A stretch of 64,000 nt of DNA from Rhodanobacter spathiphylli B39 (GCF_000264295.1 NZ_AJXT01000012.1:62001-126000), one strand, 5' to 3'; numbered from the stretch's first letter, positions 50,449-59,820 are shown. Notes: generated by a model from the sequence alone, not told the origin. Program-made: numbers and translations.

Positions 50449-51696
50449 ATGCACATCTACCTGGTCGGCGGCGCGGTCCGCGACAAACTGCTGAAGCGCC
50501 CCGTGGTCGATCATGACCGCGTGGTGGTGGGTGCGACGCCGGAGGCCTTGCTGGCGCTGGGCTACAAGCCGGTGGGCAAGGATTTCCCGGTGTTCCTGCA
50601 TCCGCAGACGGGCGAGGAATATGCGCTGGCGCGGACCGAGCGCAAGAGCGGGCGGGGCTATCACGGCTTCGTGTTCCAGACCGATGCCACGATCACGCTG
50701 GAACAGGACCTGGCGCGGCGCGACCTCACCATCAATGCGATCGCCGAGGACGAACACGGCGCGCTGACCGATCCGTTCGGCGGCGTGGCCGACATCGAGG
50801 CCCGGGTACTGCGCCACGTGTCCGAAGCCTTCGTCGAGGACCCGGTGCGGGTGCTGCGGGTGGCGCGGTTTGCCGCGCGTTTCGCGCCGCTGGGCTTCAG
50901 CGTGGCCGCGGAGACGATGACCCTGATGCAGCAGATGGTGCGCGACGGCGAGGTCGACCACCTGGTGCCCGAGCGGGTATGGGCGGAGACGCGCAAGGCG
51001 CTGGGCGAGGCCCGGCCGTCGGCGTTCCTGCGGGTGCTGCGCGAATGCGGCGCGCTGGCGGTGCTGTTCCCCGAAGTGGACGCGTTGTACGGCGTGCCGC
51101 AGCGCGCCGAGTTCCATCCGGAGATCGACACCGGCGTGCATGTGGAGATGGTGCTGGATGCCGCGGCGGCGCTGGCACCCGGCAACGACGTGGTGGGCTT
51201 CTGCGCGCTGGGCCACGACCTGGGCAAGGCGCTGACCCCGGCCGCCGAGCTGCCGCGCCACGTCGGCCACGAGCATCGCGGCGTGGCGCCGTTGCGCGCG
51301 CTGGCTGCGCGACTGAAGGTACCGACCGAACACGCCGCGCTGGCCGAACTGGTCTGCCGCGAACACTTGAATGTGCACCGCGCGCTCGAGCTGAAGCCGG
51401 CCACCGTACTGAAGCTGCTGACCGCGACGGATGCGCTGCGCCGGCCGGCGCGGCTGGATCTCTTTCTCGCCGCCTGCACCGCCGACAAGCGTGGCCGCCT
51501 GGGTCACGGCGAGGACGCCTACCCGCAGGCCGATTACCTGCGCCAGGCGCGGGCAGTCGCCGCCGCCGTCGAATCGGCCTCGTTCATTGCACAAGGCATG
51601 ACCGGTCCGGCGATCGGACAGGCGATGGAGAACGCACGCATCCACGCGATCGCCGGGCTGAGGGCGAACCCCTCGGGACACCGATCCGCGGTATAA
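50449..51696 (+). CDS. cca: CCA tRNA nucleotidyltransferase
   Basis: A 415-residue class II enzyme that builds or repairs the 3'-CCA end of tRNAs. Active-site [12 protein letters not shown] at residues 3-14, metal-binding DHD near residue 21, RRD motif near 91-93 and neck region; a C-terminal HD domain ([10 protein letters not shown]...HVGHEHRG) gives the phosphohydrolase activity of the gammaproteobacterial multifunctional type. The next gene begins 7 bases downstream, so cotranscription is likely. ATG at 50449 fixes the family N-terminus. Confidence 0.94.
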   Translation: MHIYLVGGAVRDKLLKRPVVDHDRVVVGATPEALLALGYKPVGKDFPVFLHPQTGEEYALARTERKSGRGYHGFVFQTDATITLEQDLARRDLTINAIAEDEHGALTDPFGGVADIEARVLRHVSEAFVEDPVRVLRVARFAARFAPLGFSVAAETMTLMQQMVRDGEVDHLVPERVWAETRKALGEARPSAFLRVLRECGALAVLFPEVDALYGVPQRAEFHPEIDTGVHVEMVLDAAAALAPGNDVVGFCALGHDLGKALTPAAELPRHVGHEHRGVAPLRALAARLKVPTEHAALAELVCREHLNVHRALELKPATVLKLLTATDALRRPARLDLFLAACTADKRGRLGHGEDAYPQADYLRQARAVAAAVESASFIAQGMTGPAIGQAMENARIHAIAGLRANPSGHRSAV

Positions 51697-51703
51697 AGGC
51701 GCG

Positions 51704-53995
51704 ATGATTTTGCCGCCCGCAACGGGCGGCGGCGTCCCCCTGCCTGCTTCGGAGTTGCCCGTGCCGCGTGCCTTTACCCGCCCCTCTCCCGTTCCCCAGC
51801 GCTTCCGTCCGCTGTGGTGGCTGGCGATCAGCTACCTGGTGATCACCTTCGCCACCCGCGTGGTGCTGCTGGTGATGTCGGGTGCCGAGGTGCCGCACAC
51901 CGCGTTCAATCTTGCCTATGCGTTTGGCGTGGGACTGTTCTACGACGTGGTCACCTTCATCTACGTGGCGTGGCCGCTGGTGCTGTTCCTGTGGATCGTG
52001 CCGACCCGCTCGGGGCGGGTGGCGCCGCTGTTGCGCTGGCTGGCCTACGCCGTGGCGATGGCCCTGGCGTGCACGCTCTGCCTGGTCGCGCTGCACCTGC
52101 ACTATCACGCCGGGCTGAAGGAAACCTGGCCGGTGCTGCTGCCGTTCCTGTTCGTGCTGCCGCTGGCCGCGTTCACCTATACCTCGCGCATCGGCCAGTG
52201 GGCGCTGTATGCGCTTGCGCTGCTGCTGATCTACGGCCTGCTGTTCGTCGGCGCTTCGGAACTGGTGTTCTGGAACGAGTTCAGCGTGCGCTTCAATTTC
52301 ATCGCGGTGGACTATCTGGTCTACACCACCGAGGTGATCGGCAACATCCGCGAGTCGTACCCGATCGGCCTGTGGGTGAGCCTGCTGGCGGTGCTGGCAT
52401 TGGTGGTGTTCGCGCTCGGTCGCCGCGCCTTGCGCGTGCGCGACGACGGCAGCCGCTTCTGGCAGCGGGGCAAGGTCGTGTTGCTGTGGCTGGTACTGAC
52501 GGTGATCTCGGTGGCCACGGTCAATGGCAGCATGAAGGACCGCACCGGCAACAACTACGTCAACGAGCTGGCCGGCAACGGCATCTACCAGTTCTTCAAC
52601 GCCTTCCGCAGCAGCCACCTCGACTACGCGAAGTTCTACCGCACCCTGCCCGACGACGACGCCTTCCGCCGCGTGCGCGAGATGCTGAAGACGCCGGATT
52701 CCAGCTATGTCAGCAGCGATCCGCACGACCTCACCCGGGCGATCCGCCACAGCGGCCCGGAGAAGCGCCTCAACGTGGTGCTGATCAGCGTGGAGAGCCT
52801 GTCCGGCGATTACCTGGGCACGTTCGGCAACCCGCAGAAGATCACCCCCTACCTCGACTCGCTGGTCGACCACAGCCTGTTCTTCGACAACTTGTACGCC
52901 AATGGCACGCGCACGGTGCGCGGACTGGAAGCGCTGTCGCTGTCGGTGCCGCCGACGCCCGGCGATTCGCTGCTGAAGGCGCATGACAACGAAAACCTGT
53001 TCTCGCTGGCGGACATCTTCAACGACCGCGGCTACCAGTCCGACTTCGTCTACGGCGGTTACGGCGAGTTCGACAACATGAACCAGTTCTTCGGCAGCAA
53101 CGGCTATCGCACGGTGGACCGGCGCGACATTCCGAAGGGCGCCACGATCCACGGCGAGAACGTGTGGGGCGTGGCCGACGAGGACCTGTACACGCTGGCG
53201 CTGGGCCAGATGGACCAGATCCACGCCGCGGGCAAGCCGTTCTTCCTGCACATCATGACCACCTCGAACCATCGCCCGTTCACCTTCCCGGCAGGCCGGG
53301 TGAAGCAGGCCAACGGCACGCGCGAAGGCGCGGTGGCGTACACCGACTGGTCGATCGGCGACTTCATCCGCCGGGCCCGCGAGAAGTCCTACTTCGACGA
53401 CACCGTGTTCGTGATCACCGCCGACCACTGCGCCTCCAGCGCGGGCAAGACCAGCGTGCCGGTCAACCGCTACCACATTCCGCTGTGGATCTATTCGCCC
53501 AAGCACATCCAGCCGCAGCGGGTGGACCGGCTGATGGGCCAGGTGGACATTGCGCCGACCGTGCTGGGCCTGCTCAATTTCAGCTATCGCACGCGCTTCT
53601 TCGGCTACGACCTGTTCCAGCTGGAAGCCGGCCGCGAACGGGCCTTCCCGGCCACCTACGAAAAGCTCGGCTATCTGCACGACGACGTGCTCACCGTGCT
53701 GGAGCCGCAGCGCAAGCTGGAGCAGATGAAGCCGGACTACGCCACCGGCGACGCCACGCCGATCACGCCGCAGGACCCGCAACAGATTGCCGACGCGGTG
53801 GCCTATTACCAGGTGGCCAGCGAGCTGTTCAAACGCGGCCAACTGGTGCGCCGCCCTGCGGATTCGACGCCGGTGGAGCCGCTGCCCGTGCCCGCCAGCC
53901 CGCTGCCCGCATCCCCCGTCTCGGCGCCCGCACCCGCCAGTCCGGCGCCGGCGCCCGCCAGTTCGGCCGGGTCAGCGCCGGCGACGATGCACTGA
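51704..53995 (+). CDS. LTA synthase family membrane sulfatase-fold protein
   Basis: A 763-residue inner-membrane protein with about five N-terminal helices and a periplasmic alkaline-phosphatase-like domain (about residues 350-660): NVVLISVESLSGDYLG, nucleophile Thr in ANGTRTVRGLE near 402, and metal-binding VITADHCASSAGK. Gram-negative members transfer phosphoglycerol or phosphoethanolamine to glycans or lipids (OpgB-like). The last about 45 residues are a Pro/Ala/Ser tail. ATG at 51704 used; a GTG at 51761 would also keep all helices. Overlaps the VanZ gene tail-to-tail by 24 bases. Confidence 0.85.
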   Translation: MILPPATGGGVPLPASELPVPRAFTRPSPVPQRFRPLWWLAISYLVITFATRVVLLVMSGAEVPHTAFNLAYAFGVGLFYDVVTFIYVAWPLVLFLWIVPTRSGRVAPLLRWLAYAVAMALACTLCLVALHLHYHAGLKETWPVLLPFLFVLPLAAFTYTSRIGQWALYALALLLIYGLLFVGASELVFWNEFSVRFNFIAVDYLVYTTEVIGNIRESYPIGLWVSLLAVLALVVFALGRRALRVRDDGSRFWQRGKVVLLWLVLTVISVATVNGSMKDRTGNNYVNELAGNGIYQFFNAFRSSHLDYAKFYRTLPDDDAFRRVREMLKTPDSSYVSSDPHDLTRAIRHSGPEKRLNVVLISVESLSGDYLGTFGNPQKITPYLDSLVDHSLFFDNLYANGTRTVRGLEALSLSVPPTPGDSLLKAHDNENLFSLADIFNDRGYQSDFVYGGYGEFDNMNQFFGSNGYRTVDRRDIPKGATIHGENVWGVADEDLYTLALGQMDQIHAAGKPFFLHIMTTSNHRPFTFPAGRVKQANGTREGAVAYTDWSIGDFIRRAREKSYFDDTVFVITADHCASSAGKTSVPVNRYHIPLWIYSPKHIQPQRVDRLMGQVDIAPTVLGLLNFSYRTRFFGYDLFQLEAGRERAFPATYEKLGYLHDDVLTVLEPQRKLEQMKPDYATGDATPITPQDPQQIADAVAYYQVASELFKRGQLVRRPADSTPVEPLPVPASPLPASPVSAPAPASPAPAPASSAGSAPATMH

Positions 53996-54394
53996 GAACG
54001 CTTCAACCCTCGCCAGTACCCTGGCGAGCGGCGTGCGCAGCAAGCCCAGCGCGATGACCACGCCGATGCCGTCGGCCAGCACGTCGAAGGCATCGGCATC
54101 GCGGGGCGGGTCCAGCCACTGGGCGCATTCGATGAGGACGCCGAACGCCAGGCAGCCCAACGCCGCCCACATGCGCGGACCCCGGTCGCGATAGACATTG
54201 CCCCACCAGCCCATCAGGCAGGTGAAGGTGATCGCGTGCAGCAGCTTGTCGCCGTACGGGAAAACCAGCGTGATGCCCGGGTCGGGCGTCAGCGCCATCC
54301 ACAGCGTCCAGCCCATGATCAGCCCGCCGAGCACCACCCAGGCGCGATGCCAGCGCAGCCGTCCAGACGGCTGGACGCGGACCGCTTCGATCAA
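53972..54394 (-). CDS. VanZ family membrane protein
   Basis: A 140-residue protein with four hydrophobic helices and the VanZ-like pattern GDKLLHAITFTCLMGWWG and IECAQWLDPPRDADAFDVLADGIGV. Function of stand-alone VanZ-like proteins is unclear; in enterococci VanZ gives low teicoplanin resistance. The only start that keeps helix 1 is TTG at 54394, whose TTGA overlaps the stop of the methyltransferase gene. Reading frame and composition support it; the start is the weak point. Confidence 0.78.
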   Translation of the reverse strand: MIEAVRVQPSGRLRWHRAWVVLGGLIMGWTLWMALTPDPGITLVFPYGDKLLHAITFTCLMGWWGNVYRDRGPRMWAALGCLAFGVLIECAQWLDPPRDADAFDVLADGIGVVIALGLLRTPLARVLARVEAFSVHRRRR

Positions 54395-55584
54395 AGCCGG
54401 CCACCCTGGTCGGCTGCCAGCAACTCGGCCGGCAGCGGCAACGCTTCGAGCCCACGCGCCAGCAGCATCGCCTGGAAGCGCTCGCCCATCTGGTCGGGCA
54501 ACATCAGGCGCTTCACCTGCTGGGACAGCCGGTAGCGGGCGTGTTCGTCGGGCGCCTTTTGGTGGGCATCCTCGAACACCTGCTGCAGGCCTGCGCCGAT
54601 CAGGAACTGCGCCTGGGGCAGATACGCCGCCACCCCGAAACCGGCGCTGTTGCCGGCCTCGGCCAACGCGGTGAAATCGACCGAGGCAGTGAGGTCGTTC
54701 AGGCCCGGCAGGTACAGCGGGTCGTTGTGCGCATGGTGGCGGTAGTGCGCCATCAGGGTGCCGTCGTCGCGCTCGGGCAGGTAGAACTCGCGGCGCACAT
54801 AGCCATAGTCGACGAAGAGCATCAGTCCGGCCACCAGCGAACCGGCCACCGCCTGCACCCAGTACGGCAGCTGCGGCAGGATTTCCGAGCGATAGCCGTC
54901 GGCGAATTCGGCGCCCAAGTCGCGCTCGACGTGACGCACGGCGCCAGACACCAGCGCATCGGCCGGTCGATCGGTGCGCTTCAGGCGACCTTCGCCGTCC
55001 AGCACCACATGTTCTTCGAACACTTCGCCATCGCGCATGCTGAAGCGCGTGGCCGGCAGGGCATCGATCACCTCGTTGGCGAACAGCACACCGCGCCAGT
55101 CCTGCTCCGGCGGCCGATCCAGCCATTGCACGCGCGCGTTGAGTCCGGCCGGAAGATTCGCCAGCAGGCGCTCGCGCTGGCGCTCGCGCAGGTCGGCGCT
55201 CGGCTCCAGGATCAGGTAATTCCGCGGCAAGCTGCCGGCGGCCGCGAGCGCCTTCAGCGCGGACTCGGCGAACGCGCCGCTGCCGCCACCGAGTTCGAGG
55301 AAGTCCGCCTGCTCGCCCAGCATCGCCAGCACCGGCTGCACCGCGTTCACCACGCAGCCGGCGAACAGCTCGCCCAGTTCCGGCGCGGTGACGAAGTCGC
55401 CGGCCTCGCCGAACTTGGTGCGACCGGCGCTGTAGTAGCCCAGCCCCGGCGCGTACAGGCAACGCTCCATGTATTGCGCGAATGGCATCGGCCCGTGCGA
55501 GGCGATCTGCTCGCGCAGCAGTTGCAGCAGGTGATCGGAGTGGGCGCGCTCGTCGGCGCCCGGTTCGGGTAAACGGGTTTGCAT
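54391..55584 (-). CDS. NDUFAF7-like SAM-dependent methyltransferase (MidA family)
   Basis: A 397-residue class I methyltransferase of the COG1565/MidA family. N-terminal QIASHGPMPFAQYMERCLYAPGLGYY and the SAM-binding LELGGGSGAFAESAL near residue 98 are diagnostic, with FANEVIDALP near 172. In mitochondria the homologue dimethylates an arginine of a complex I subunit during assembly; the bacterial target is likely the same subunit but not shown. ATG at 55584 chosen. Followed by the VanZ gene with a TTGA overlap. Confidence 0.9.
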   Translation of the reverse strand: MQTRLPEPGADERAHSDHLLQLLREQIASHGPMPFAQYMERCLYAPGLGYYSAGRTKFGEAGDFVTAPELGELFAGCVVNAVQPVLAMLGEQADFLELGGGSGAFAESALKALAAAGSLPRNYLILEPSADLRERQRERLLANLPAGLNARVQWLDRPPEQDWRGVLFANEVIDALPATRFSMRDGEVFEEHVVLDGEGRLKRTDRPADALVSGAVRHVERDLGAEFADGYRSEILPQLPYWVQAVAGSLVAGLMLFVDYGYVRREFYLPERDDGTLMAHYRHHAHNDPLYLPGLNDLTASVDFTALAEAGNSAGFGVAAYLPQAQFLIGAGLQQVFEDAHQKAPDEHARYRLSQQVKRLMLPDQMGERFQAMLLARGLEALPLPAELLAADQGGRL

Positions 55585-55673
55585 GGATGCGGCCCTGAAA
55601 TTCAGCGCCGCAAGGATAGCGGATGAAGCCGCCGATCCCGCGTGACGGATGCCGTCGCCACGCGGGCCGGGGC

Positions 55674-57848
55674 TCAGAAATCCTTCTGCAGGCTCAGGTA
55701 CACGCCGCGACGCGGGCCGAATTGCGGGGCGCCCACGCCGATGCCGCTGCCATCGCGCAACTCGTAGGTGCGGTCGAGCGCATTGATCACCGCCAGTTGC
55801 GCGTGCAGCTTGCCGAAACCGTCGAAGGCGAAGTCGTGCGCGACGTTGAGGTTCAGCTGGAAGTACGCGGGTAGCGAGGCGCCGTTCGGCACGTCGCCGT
55901 CCTTGCGCAGGCCGCTGCCGAAAAGGTAGTCGGCGCCGACGCGGGTGCTGTCGTTCAGCGCGAGGTTGACGCCACCGGACGAGGTGAGCCTCTGGTCGTG
56001 GTCGAGGAAGATCCAGTGGTTGTTGACGTAAGCCAGGTCGTCGGGATCGAAGTTGTACTGGCTGGTGATGATGCGCCGGCCGATCGCCTTGCCCAGCGAG
56101 GCGTTGAAGTACGCCGACAGCGGGCCCTGCTCGTAATTGGCGGTGAACTCCACGCCCTTCACCCGGCCCGCCGCGTAGTTGAAGGTGGAATAGACCAGGG
56201 CGGAACCGAACTGGCCTTCGTCCTGCAGGCGCTGCACCTTGCGGTAGTAGGCGTCCACGCCCACGGTCCAGGCCGAGCCGAGGTTCTGCGAGATGCCTGC
56301 GTCGAAATAGTCCGAGCGTTCGGCCAGCGGCGTGTTGTTGCCGGTGTCCGCCACGGCGTTGGTGGTGCCGTCGAATTTCGCGATGTTGCTGCTGGCGATC
56401 ATCTCGGTCGCTGGCGGCGTGAAATAGCGCGAATAGCCGGCATGCACCACGGTGCTCCCGGTGGCCTGCCAGACCAGGCCGGCGCGGGGGCTCAGCTGGC
56501 TCTCGCTGCGCACCAGCTGATAGCGGTCGCCACGCAGGCCGTAGTTCAGCGTCCAGTTGGCGCCGAGGCTCCATTCGTCCTGCACGTAGGCCGACCAGGT
56601 CCTTGCGGTGAGGCGGCTGGCGTCGAGGATGTTGACCGGCGTGGTGCTGGCCTGGTGGCCGTCGGCGTCGACCGGAAACGCCCACGCATTGTTGCCGCTG
56701 GCCGCACGCTCGAAGCTGCCGTAGACGCCGTAGCGCAAGGTGTGGCGATCGCCCATCGGCGTGGCGAAGTCCGCTTGCAGCGTGCTGGCCCGGTTGCTGC
56801 GGGTGACGGCTGAGGCGACGCCGTTGAACATCAGTTCGCCGATCCGGTCCGGCGCATAGGCGAGGCCGCTGTAACGCTGGCCCACCGACACCTGATAGCC
56901 GGTGGCGCCCAGCTTGCCCTGCAACGCAAGCACGCCGAAGCGGGTGTTCTCGCGCTGACGCTCGTCGAGATCGGCGGAATTGAAATCCACCGTATCCAGA
57001 TAGCCGAATGCCGGCTGTTGACCCGGATTGTTCGGAATCTGGAAGCGGTTGTTGGCCACACCGAACAGGAAGCTCAGGCGGGTATCGTTGTCGATCAGGT
57101 AGCTGATGTCGCCGAAACCCTTCGCTTGATTGGTGTGGTCGTGGATCGGCTTGCGGCTCGCCGTGGGATTCTCGATGCCGGCATCGTTCTCCATGTAATT
57201 GCCGGTGAAGAACCAGCTCCAGCGATCGTGGCTGCCCCATACCGACGCGTTCGGGTTCAGCGTGGCGTTGCTGCCGCCGGTGATGCCCACGCTGCCGCCA
57301 TTGCCGAGGTCGTGGCCGCTCTTCGTGGTGATGTCGACCACCGCCGCCGTGCGCAGGCCGTACTGGGCCGGCAACGCACCATCGAGCAGCTTCACGGTGT
57401 GGATCGTGCGCGCGTCGAGACTCTGGCCGAAACCGCCGATCGACTCGGGAATGATCACGCCGTTGATGCGGTACTGCAGGTTCGCGTGGTCGCCGCGGAC
57501 GTGCAGGCCGCCGTAGGAATCCTGCACCACGCCCGGCGCCTGCAGCAGCACCTGGTTGATCGGCGTCGATGCACCCAGCGGCAGCTGCGCGATCGCCTGG
57601 TGATCGATCACGTACTGGCTGCTGCCGGTATCGGGCGACAGTGCGTTGCGTGCCTGGTCGAGCGCGCCCGACACCGAGATCGCATCCAGATCCTGCACCT
57701 GCGGTTGCCGGTTGCGACTGCCGCTGTCGGCCGGATCGTCGCCATGCGCCGCCGCGGTGGCAGCCGCGGGGTCGGCAACGGTAGCGTGGACGGCGAGCGG
57801 CATGGCCAGTGCGACGGCAAGCGCCAGGGCGAGCGGGGAGTGTGTCAT
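55674..57848 (-). CDS. TonB-dependent outer membrane receptor, possible zinc uptake
   Basis: A 724-residue receptor with signal peptide (ending VHATV), TonB-box-like DAISVSGA near residue 55, plug domain (LHVRGDHANLQYRINGVII near 118-136) and a beta-barrel with C-terminal Phe. A Zur-box-like palindrome lies 36 bases upstream of the ATG, which hints at zinc-repressed expression, as for ZnuD receptors. A His/Asp patch AAHGDDPAD lies just after the signal peptide. Substrate is otherwise unknown. Divergent from the EcsC-like gene. Confidence 0.9.
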   Translation of the reverse strand: MTHSPLALALAVALAMPLAVHATVADPAAATAAAHGDDPADSGSRNRQPQVQDLDAISVSGALDQARNALSPDTGSSQYVIDHQAIAQLPLGASTPINQVLLQAPGVVQDSYGGLHVRGDHANLQYRINGVIIPESIGGFGQSLDARTIHTVKLLDGALPAQYGLRTAAVVDITTKSGHDLGNGGSVGITGGSNATLNPNASVWGSHDRWSWFFTGNYMENDAGIENPTASRKPIHDHTNQAKGFGDISYLIDNDTRLSFLFGVANNRFQIPNNPGQQPAFGYLDTVDFNSADLDERQRENTRFGVLALQGKLGATGYQVSVGQRYSGLAYAPDRIGELMFNGVASAVTRSNRASTLQADFATPMGDRHTLRYGVYGSFERAASGNNAWAFPVDADGHQASTTPVNILDASRLTARTWSAYVQDEWSLGANWTLNYGLRGDRYQLVRSESQLSPRAGLVWQATGSTVVHAGYSRYFTPPATEMIASSNIAKFDGTTNAVADTGNNTPLAERSDYFDAGISQNLGSAWTVGVDAYYRKVQRLQDEGQFGSALVYSTFNYAAGRVKGVEFTANYEQGPLSAYFNASLGKAIGRRIITSQYNFDPDDLAYVNNHWIFLDHDQRLTSSGGVNLALNDSTRVGADYLFGSGLRKDGDVPNGASLPAYFQLNLNVAHDFAFDGFGKLHAQLAVINALDRTYELRDGSGIGVGAPQFGPRRGVYLSLQKDF

Positions 57849-57883
57849 CGGGAGTTCCGGCGGGGACGAGGAAATTGTTGTGA

Positions 57884-57898
57884 TGTTATAACATAACT
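57884..57898. promoter_or_regulatory. Candidate Zur operator
   Basis: TGTTAT-AAC-ATAACT, an almost perfect inverted repeat in an AT-rich island, close to the proteobacterial Zur consensus TGTTATANTATAACA. Located 36-50 bases before the TonB receptor start, where it would overlap the promoter. It also lies upstream of the divergent gene at 58021. Confidence 0.55.
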
Positions 57899-57902
57899 TT
57901 CA

Positions 57903-57931
57903 TGACTTCCGGCCGCCCGTGCCGGAAGTCA
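57903..57931. repeat. REP-like hairpin
   Basis: Perfect 11-bp inverted repeat TGACTTCCGGC / GCCGGAAGTCA with a 7-base CGCCCGT loop, next to the candidate Zur site in the divergent intergenic region. Confidence 0.6.
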
Positions 57932-58020
57932 CGCGTCGCGTTGAACCCCGCTTCACGCGCACTCCCTAGACTGCGAAGGACGCAGCTGCACGCATTCGCC
58001 CCATCCGCCCGGAGTCGCCC

Positions 58021-58836
58021 ATGAGCAAGTCACCCAGCCAGCAGGTTCCCGCGGTCATCGCGCCCGGCGAGCCGGGCAGGATCACCGCGGCGATCCTCGA
58101 TTTCGTCAGCGAAGTGCCGGACAGCCGGATCGACAGCAGCAGGGACCCGGCGAACAAGGCGCGCAGGCTGGCCAGCCGCGCCGCCCAGCGCGCCGCGCTG
58201 ACCGCGGGCTCGCTGGCCTTGCCGCCGGGCCCGCTGGGCTGGCTGACCTTGCTGCCGGAGCTGATCGCGATCTGGAAAATCCAGGGCCAGATGGTCAGCG
58301 ACATCGCCGCTGCCTATGGCCGCCACGCGAGTCTGGGGCGCGAGCAAATGATGTGGTGCCTGTTTCGCCACACCGCGGCACAGGCCTTCCGCGACCTGGT
58401 GGTGCGCATGGGCGACCGGCTGATCTTCCGCCGCATGTCGTGGGGCGTGGCCCAGCGCGTGGCGAAGCAGATCGGCGTGAAGTTCACCCAGCGCACGCTG
58501 AGCAAGGGCGTGTCGCGCTGGCTGCCAGTGGTCGGCGCGCTGGGCGTCGGTGCCTATGCGTATTACGACACCGGACAAGTGGCCGCCACCGCGATCGAGA
58601 TGTTCGAGAGCGAGGTGACGATCGAGGAAGCAGCCGACGCGGACGCCGCGGCCACCGGCAAACCAAGGCCGGCGCCGAAGCCGAAGCCGAAGCCGGCAGC
58701 GAAAGCGGCGCGGCGGGTAGCCGGCAAGCTGGTCGACAAGGCGGTCGCCACGGCCGCCCGCAAGGTCGCCGGCGCCGCGCAAAAAGCTGCCGGCAAGACG
58801 CGCCCGAAGAAACCCGACCCGCCGCAGCGCGGGTGA
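58021..58836 (+). CDS. EcsC-like protein with histone-H1-like C-terminal tail
   Basis: A 271-residue protein. Residues about 15-195 are helical with a hydrophobic patch (ALPPGPLGWLTLLPELIAIW) and a Gly-rich helix (WLPVVGALGVGAYAYYDT), resembling the EcsC family, whose function is unknown. After an acidic hinge (EEAADADAA) the last about 60 residues are Lys/Pro/Ala-rich (KPRPAPKPKPKPAAKAARR), like eukaryotic H1 and bacterial histone-like tails, so nucleic-acid or polyanion binding is possible. Begins with ATG at 58021; divergent from the TonB receptor. Confidence 0.7.
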   Translation: MSKSPSQQVPAVIAPGEPGRITAAILDFVSEVPDSRIDSSRDPANKARRLASRAAQRAALTAGSLALPPGPLGWLTLLPELIAIWKIQGQMVSDIAAAYGRHASLGREQMMWCLFRHTAAQAFRDLVVRMGDRLIFRRMSWGVAQRVAKQIGVKFTQRTLSKGVSRWLPVVGALGVGAYAYYDTGQVAATAIEMFESEVTIEEAADADAAATGKPRPAPKPKPKPAAKAARRVAGKLVDKAVATAARKVAGAAQKAAGKTRPKKPDPPQRG

Positions 58837-58890
58837 CGCTGACGCGGCTTTGCGGCAAGCTGCAGGCTGCACAGTTGCCGGAGCCGCCGC

Positions 58891-59667
58891 ATGCCACCTT
58901 CCGATGATCGACCCGGTGCAGATCGACCCGGCGCGGCTCGACCCGTCGCGCTGATCACCGGCGCCGGCCGCCGGGTCGGCGCGGTGATCGCGCGGACGCT
59001 GCATGCAGCGGGCTACGACGTGGCGCTGCACTACCGGCATTCGGCCACCGACGCACGCGCGCTGGCCGACGAGCTCGAAGCGCAACGCGGCGCCAGCACC
59101 CTGCTGCTTCAGGCCGAACTCGCCGAGCTGTCGGCGTTGCCCGGCATGATCGATCGGTTACTCGCGCGCTATGGCCGGCTCGATGCGCTGGTCAACAACG
59201 CGTCGGCCTTTTTCCCCACGCCCGTGGACACGGCCACCGCCGAACAGTGGAGCGCGCTGTTCGCCTCCAACGCGCAGGCGCCGTTCTTCCTCAGCCAGGC
59301 CGCCATCCCCGCGCTGCGCGCGTCGCGCGGCGCCATCGTCAACATGGTCGACATCTATGCCGAGCGTCCGCTGGCCGGGCATCCGCTGTACTGCATGGCC
59401 AAGGCCGCGCTGGCCGCGATGACCCGCTCGCTGGCGCTGGATCTGGGCCCCGACATCCGGGTCAACGGCATCGCCCCCGGCGCCGTGCTGTGGCCGGGCG
59501 ACGGCAAGGCCTACGACGACCAGCAGGCGATGCTGGCTCGCACGCCGCTCAAGCGCGCCGGCGCGCCGGACGACGTGGCCAGTGCGGTGCTGTGGTTGCT
59601 GCGCGATGCGCCGTTCGTGACGGGGCAGATCATCCGGGTGGATGGGGGAAGGACGTTGGCGGTGTGA
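58891..59667 (+). CDS. Pteridine reductase (SDR family)
   Basis: A 258-residue short-chain reductase. Cofactor motif TGAGRRVGAVIA near residue 23 has the double Arg typical of NADPH-dependent pteridine reductases (PTR1/FolM), with NNASAFFPTP near 103 and active-site Tyr-x3-Lys in YCMAKAAL near 168. It would reduce dihydrobiopterin/dihydrofolate-type pterins. The first about 17 residues are a Pro/Asp/Ala repeat-like extension (DRPGADRPGAARP). folK and folB lie 1-3 kb downstream on the other strand, which fits a pterin role. Confidence 0.87.
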   Translation: MPPSDDRPGADRPGAARPVALITGAGRRVGAVIARTLHAAGYDVALHYRHSATDARALADELEAQRGASTLLLQAELAELSALPGMIDRLLARYGRLDALVNNASAFFPTPVDTATAEQWSALFASNAQAPFFLSQAAIPALRASRGAIVNMVDIYAERPLAGHPLYCMAKAALAAMTRSLALDLGPDIRVNGIAPGAVLWPGDGKAYDDQQAMLARTPLKRAGAPDDVASAVLWLLRDAPFVTGQIIRVDGGRTLAV

Positions 59668-59706
59668 GGTTGGGGGCGTCGCTTCGATGGGCGACGCGGC
59701 GGCGTG

Positions 59707-59811
59707 GACCCCACCCCTGCCCTCCCCTGCACGCAGGGGAGGGTATCCCGGTTGCTTCGAGCTTCTGCTTTGCTCCCTCCCCTGCGTGCAGGGGAGGGTC
59801 GGGGTGGGGTC
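59707..59811. repeat. Long inverted repeat of 37-nt arms with self-palindromic units
   Basis: Arms 59707-59743 and 59775-59811 are reverse complements at 35 of 37 positions, separated by 31 bases. Each arm holds its own palindrome, CCCTCCCCTGC-AC-GCAGGGGAGGG or the GT version, flanked outside by GACCCCACCCC / GGGGTGGGGTC. It can therefore fold either as one long stem or as two short hairpins. It lies between convergent genes and may end their transcripts. Confidence 0.88.
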
Positions 59812-59820
59812 GCTCTTGCG

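Noticed and set aside
53972-55462. A 496-codon frame ending in the VanZ sequence
   Set aside because: Only the last 140 codons are VanZ-like. The rest is antiparallel-free overlap with the methyltransferase gene in another frame on the same strand, whose SAM motifs are clear.
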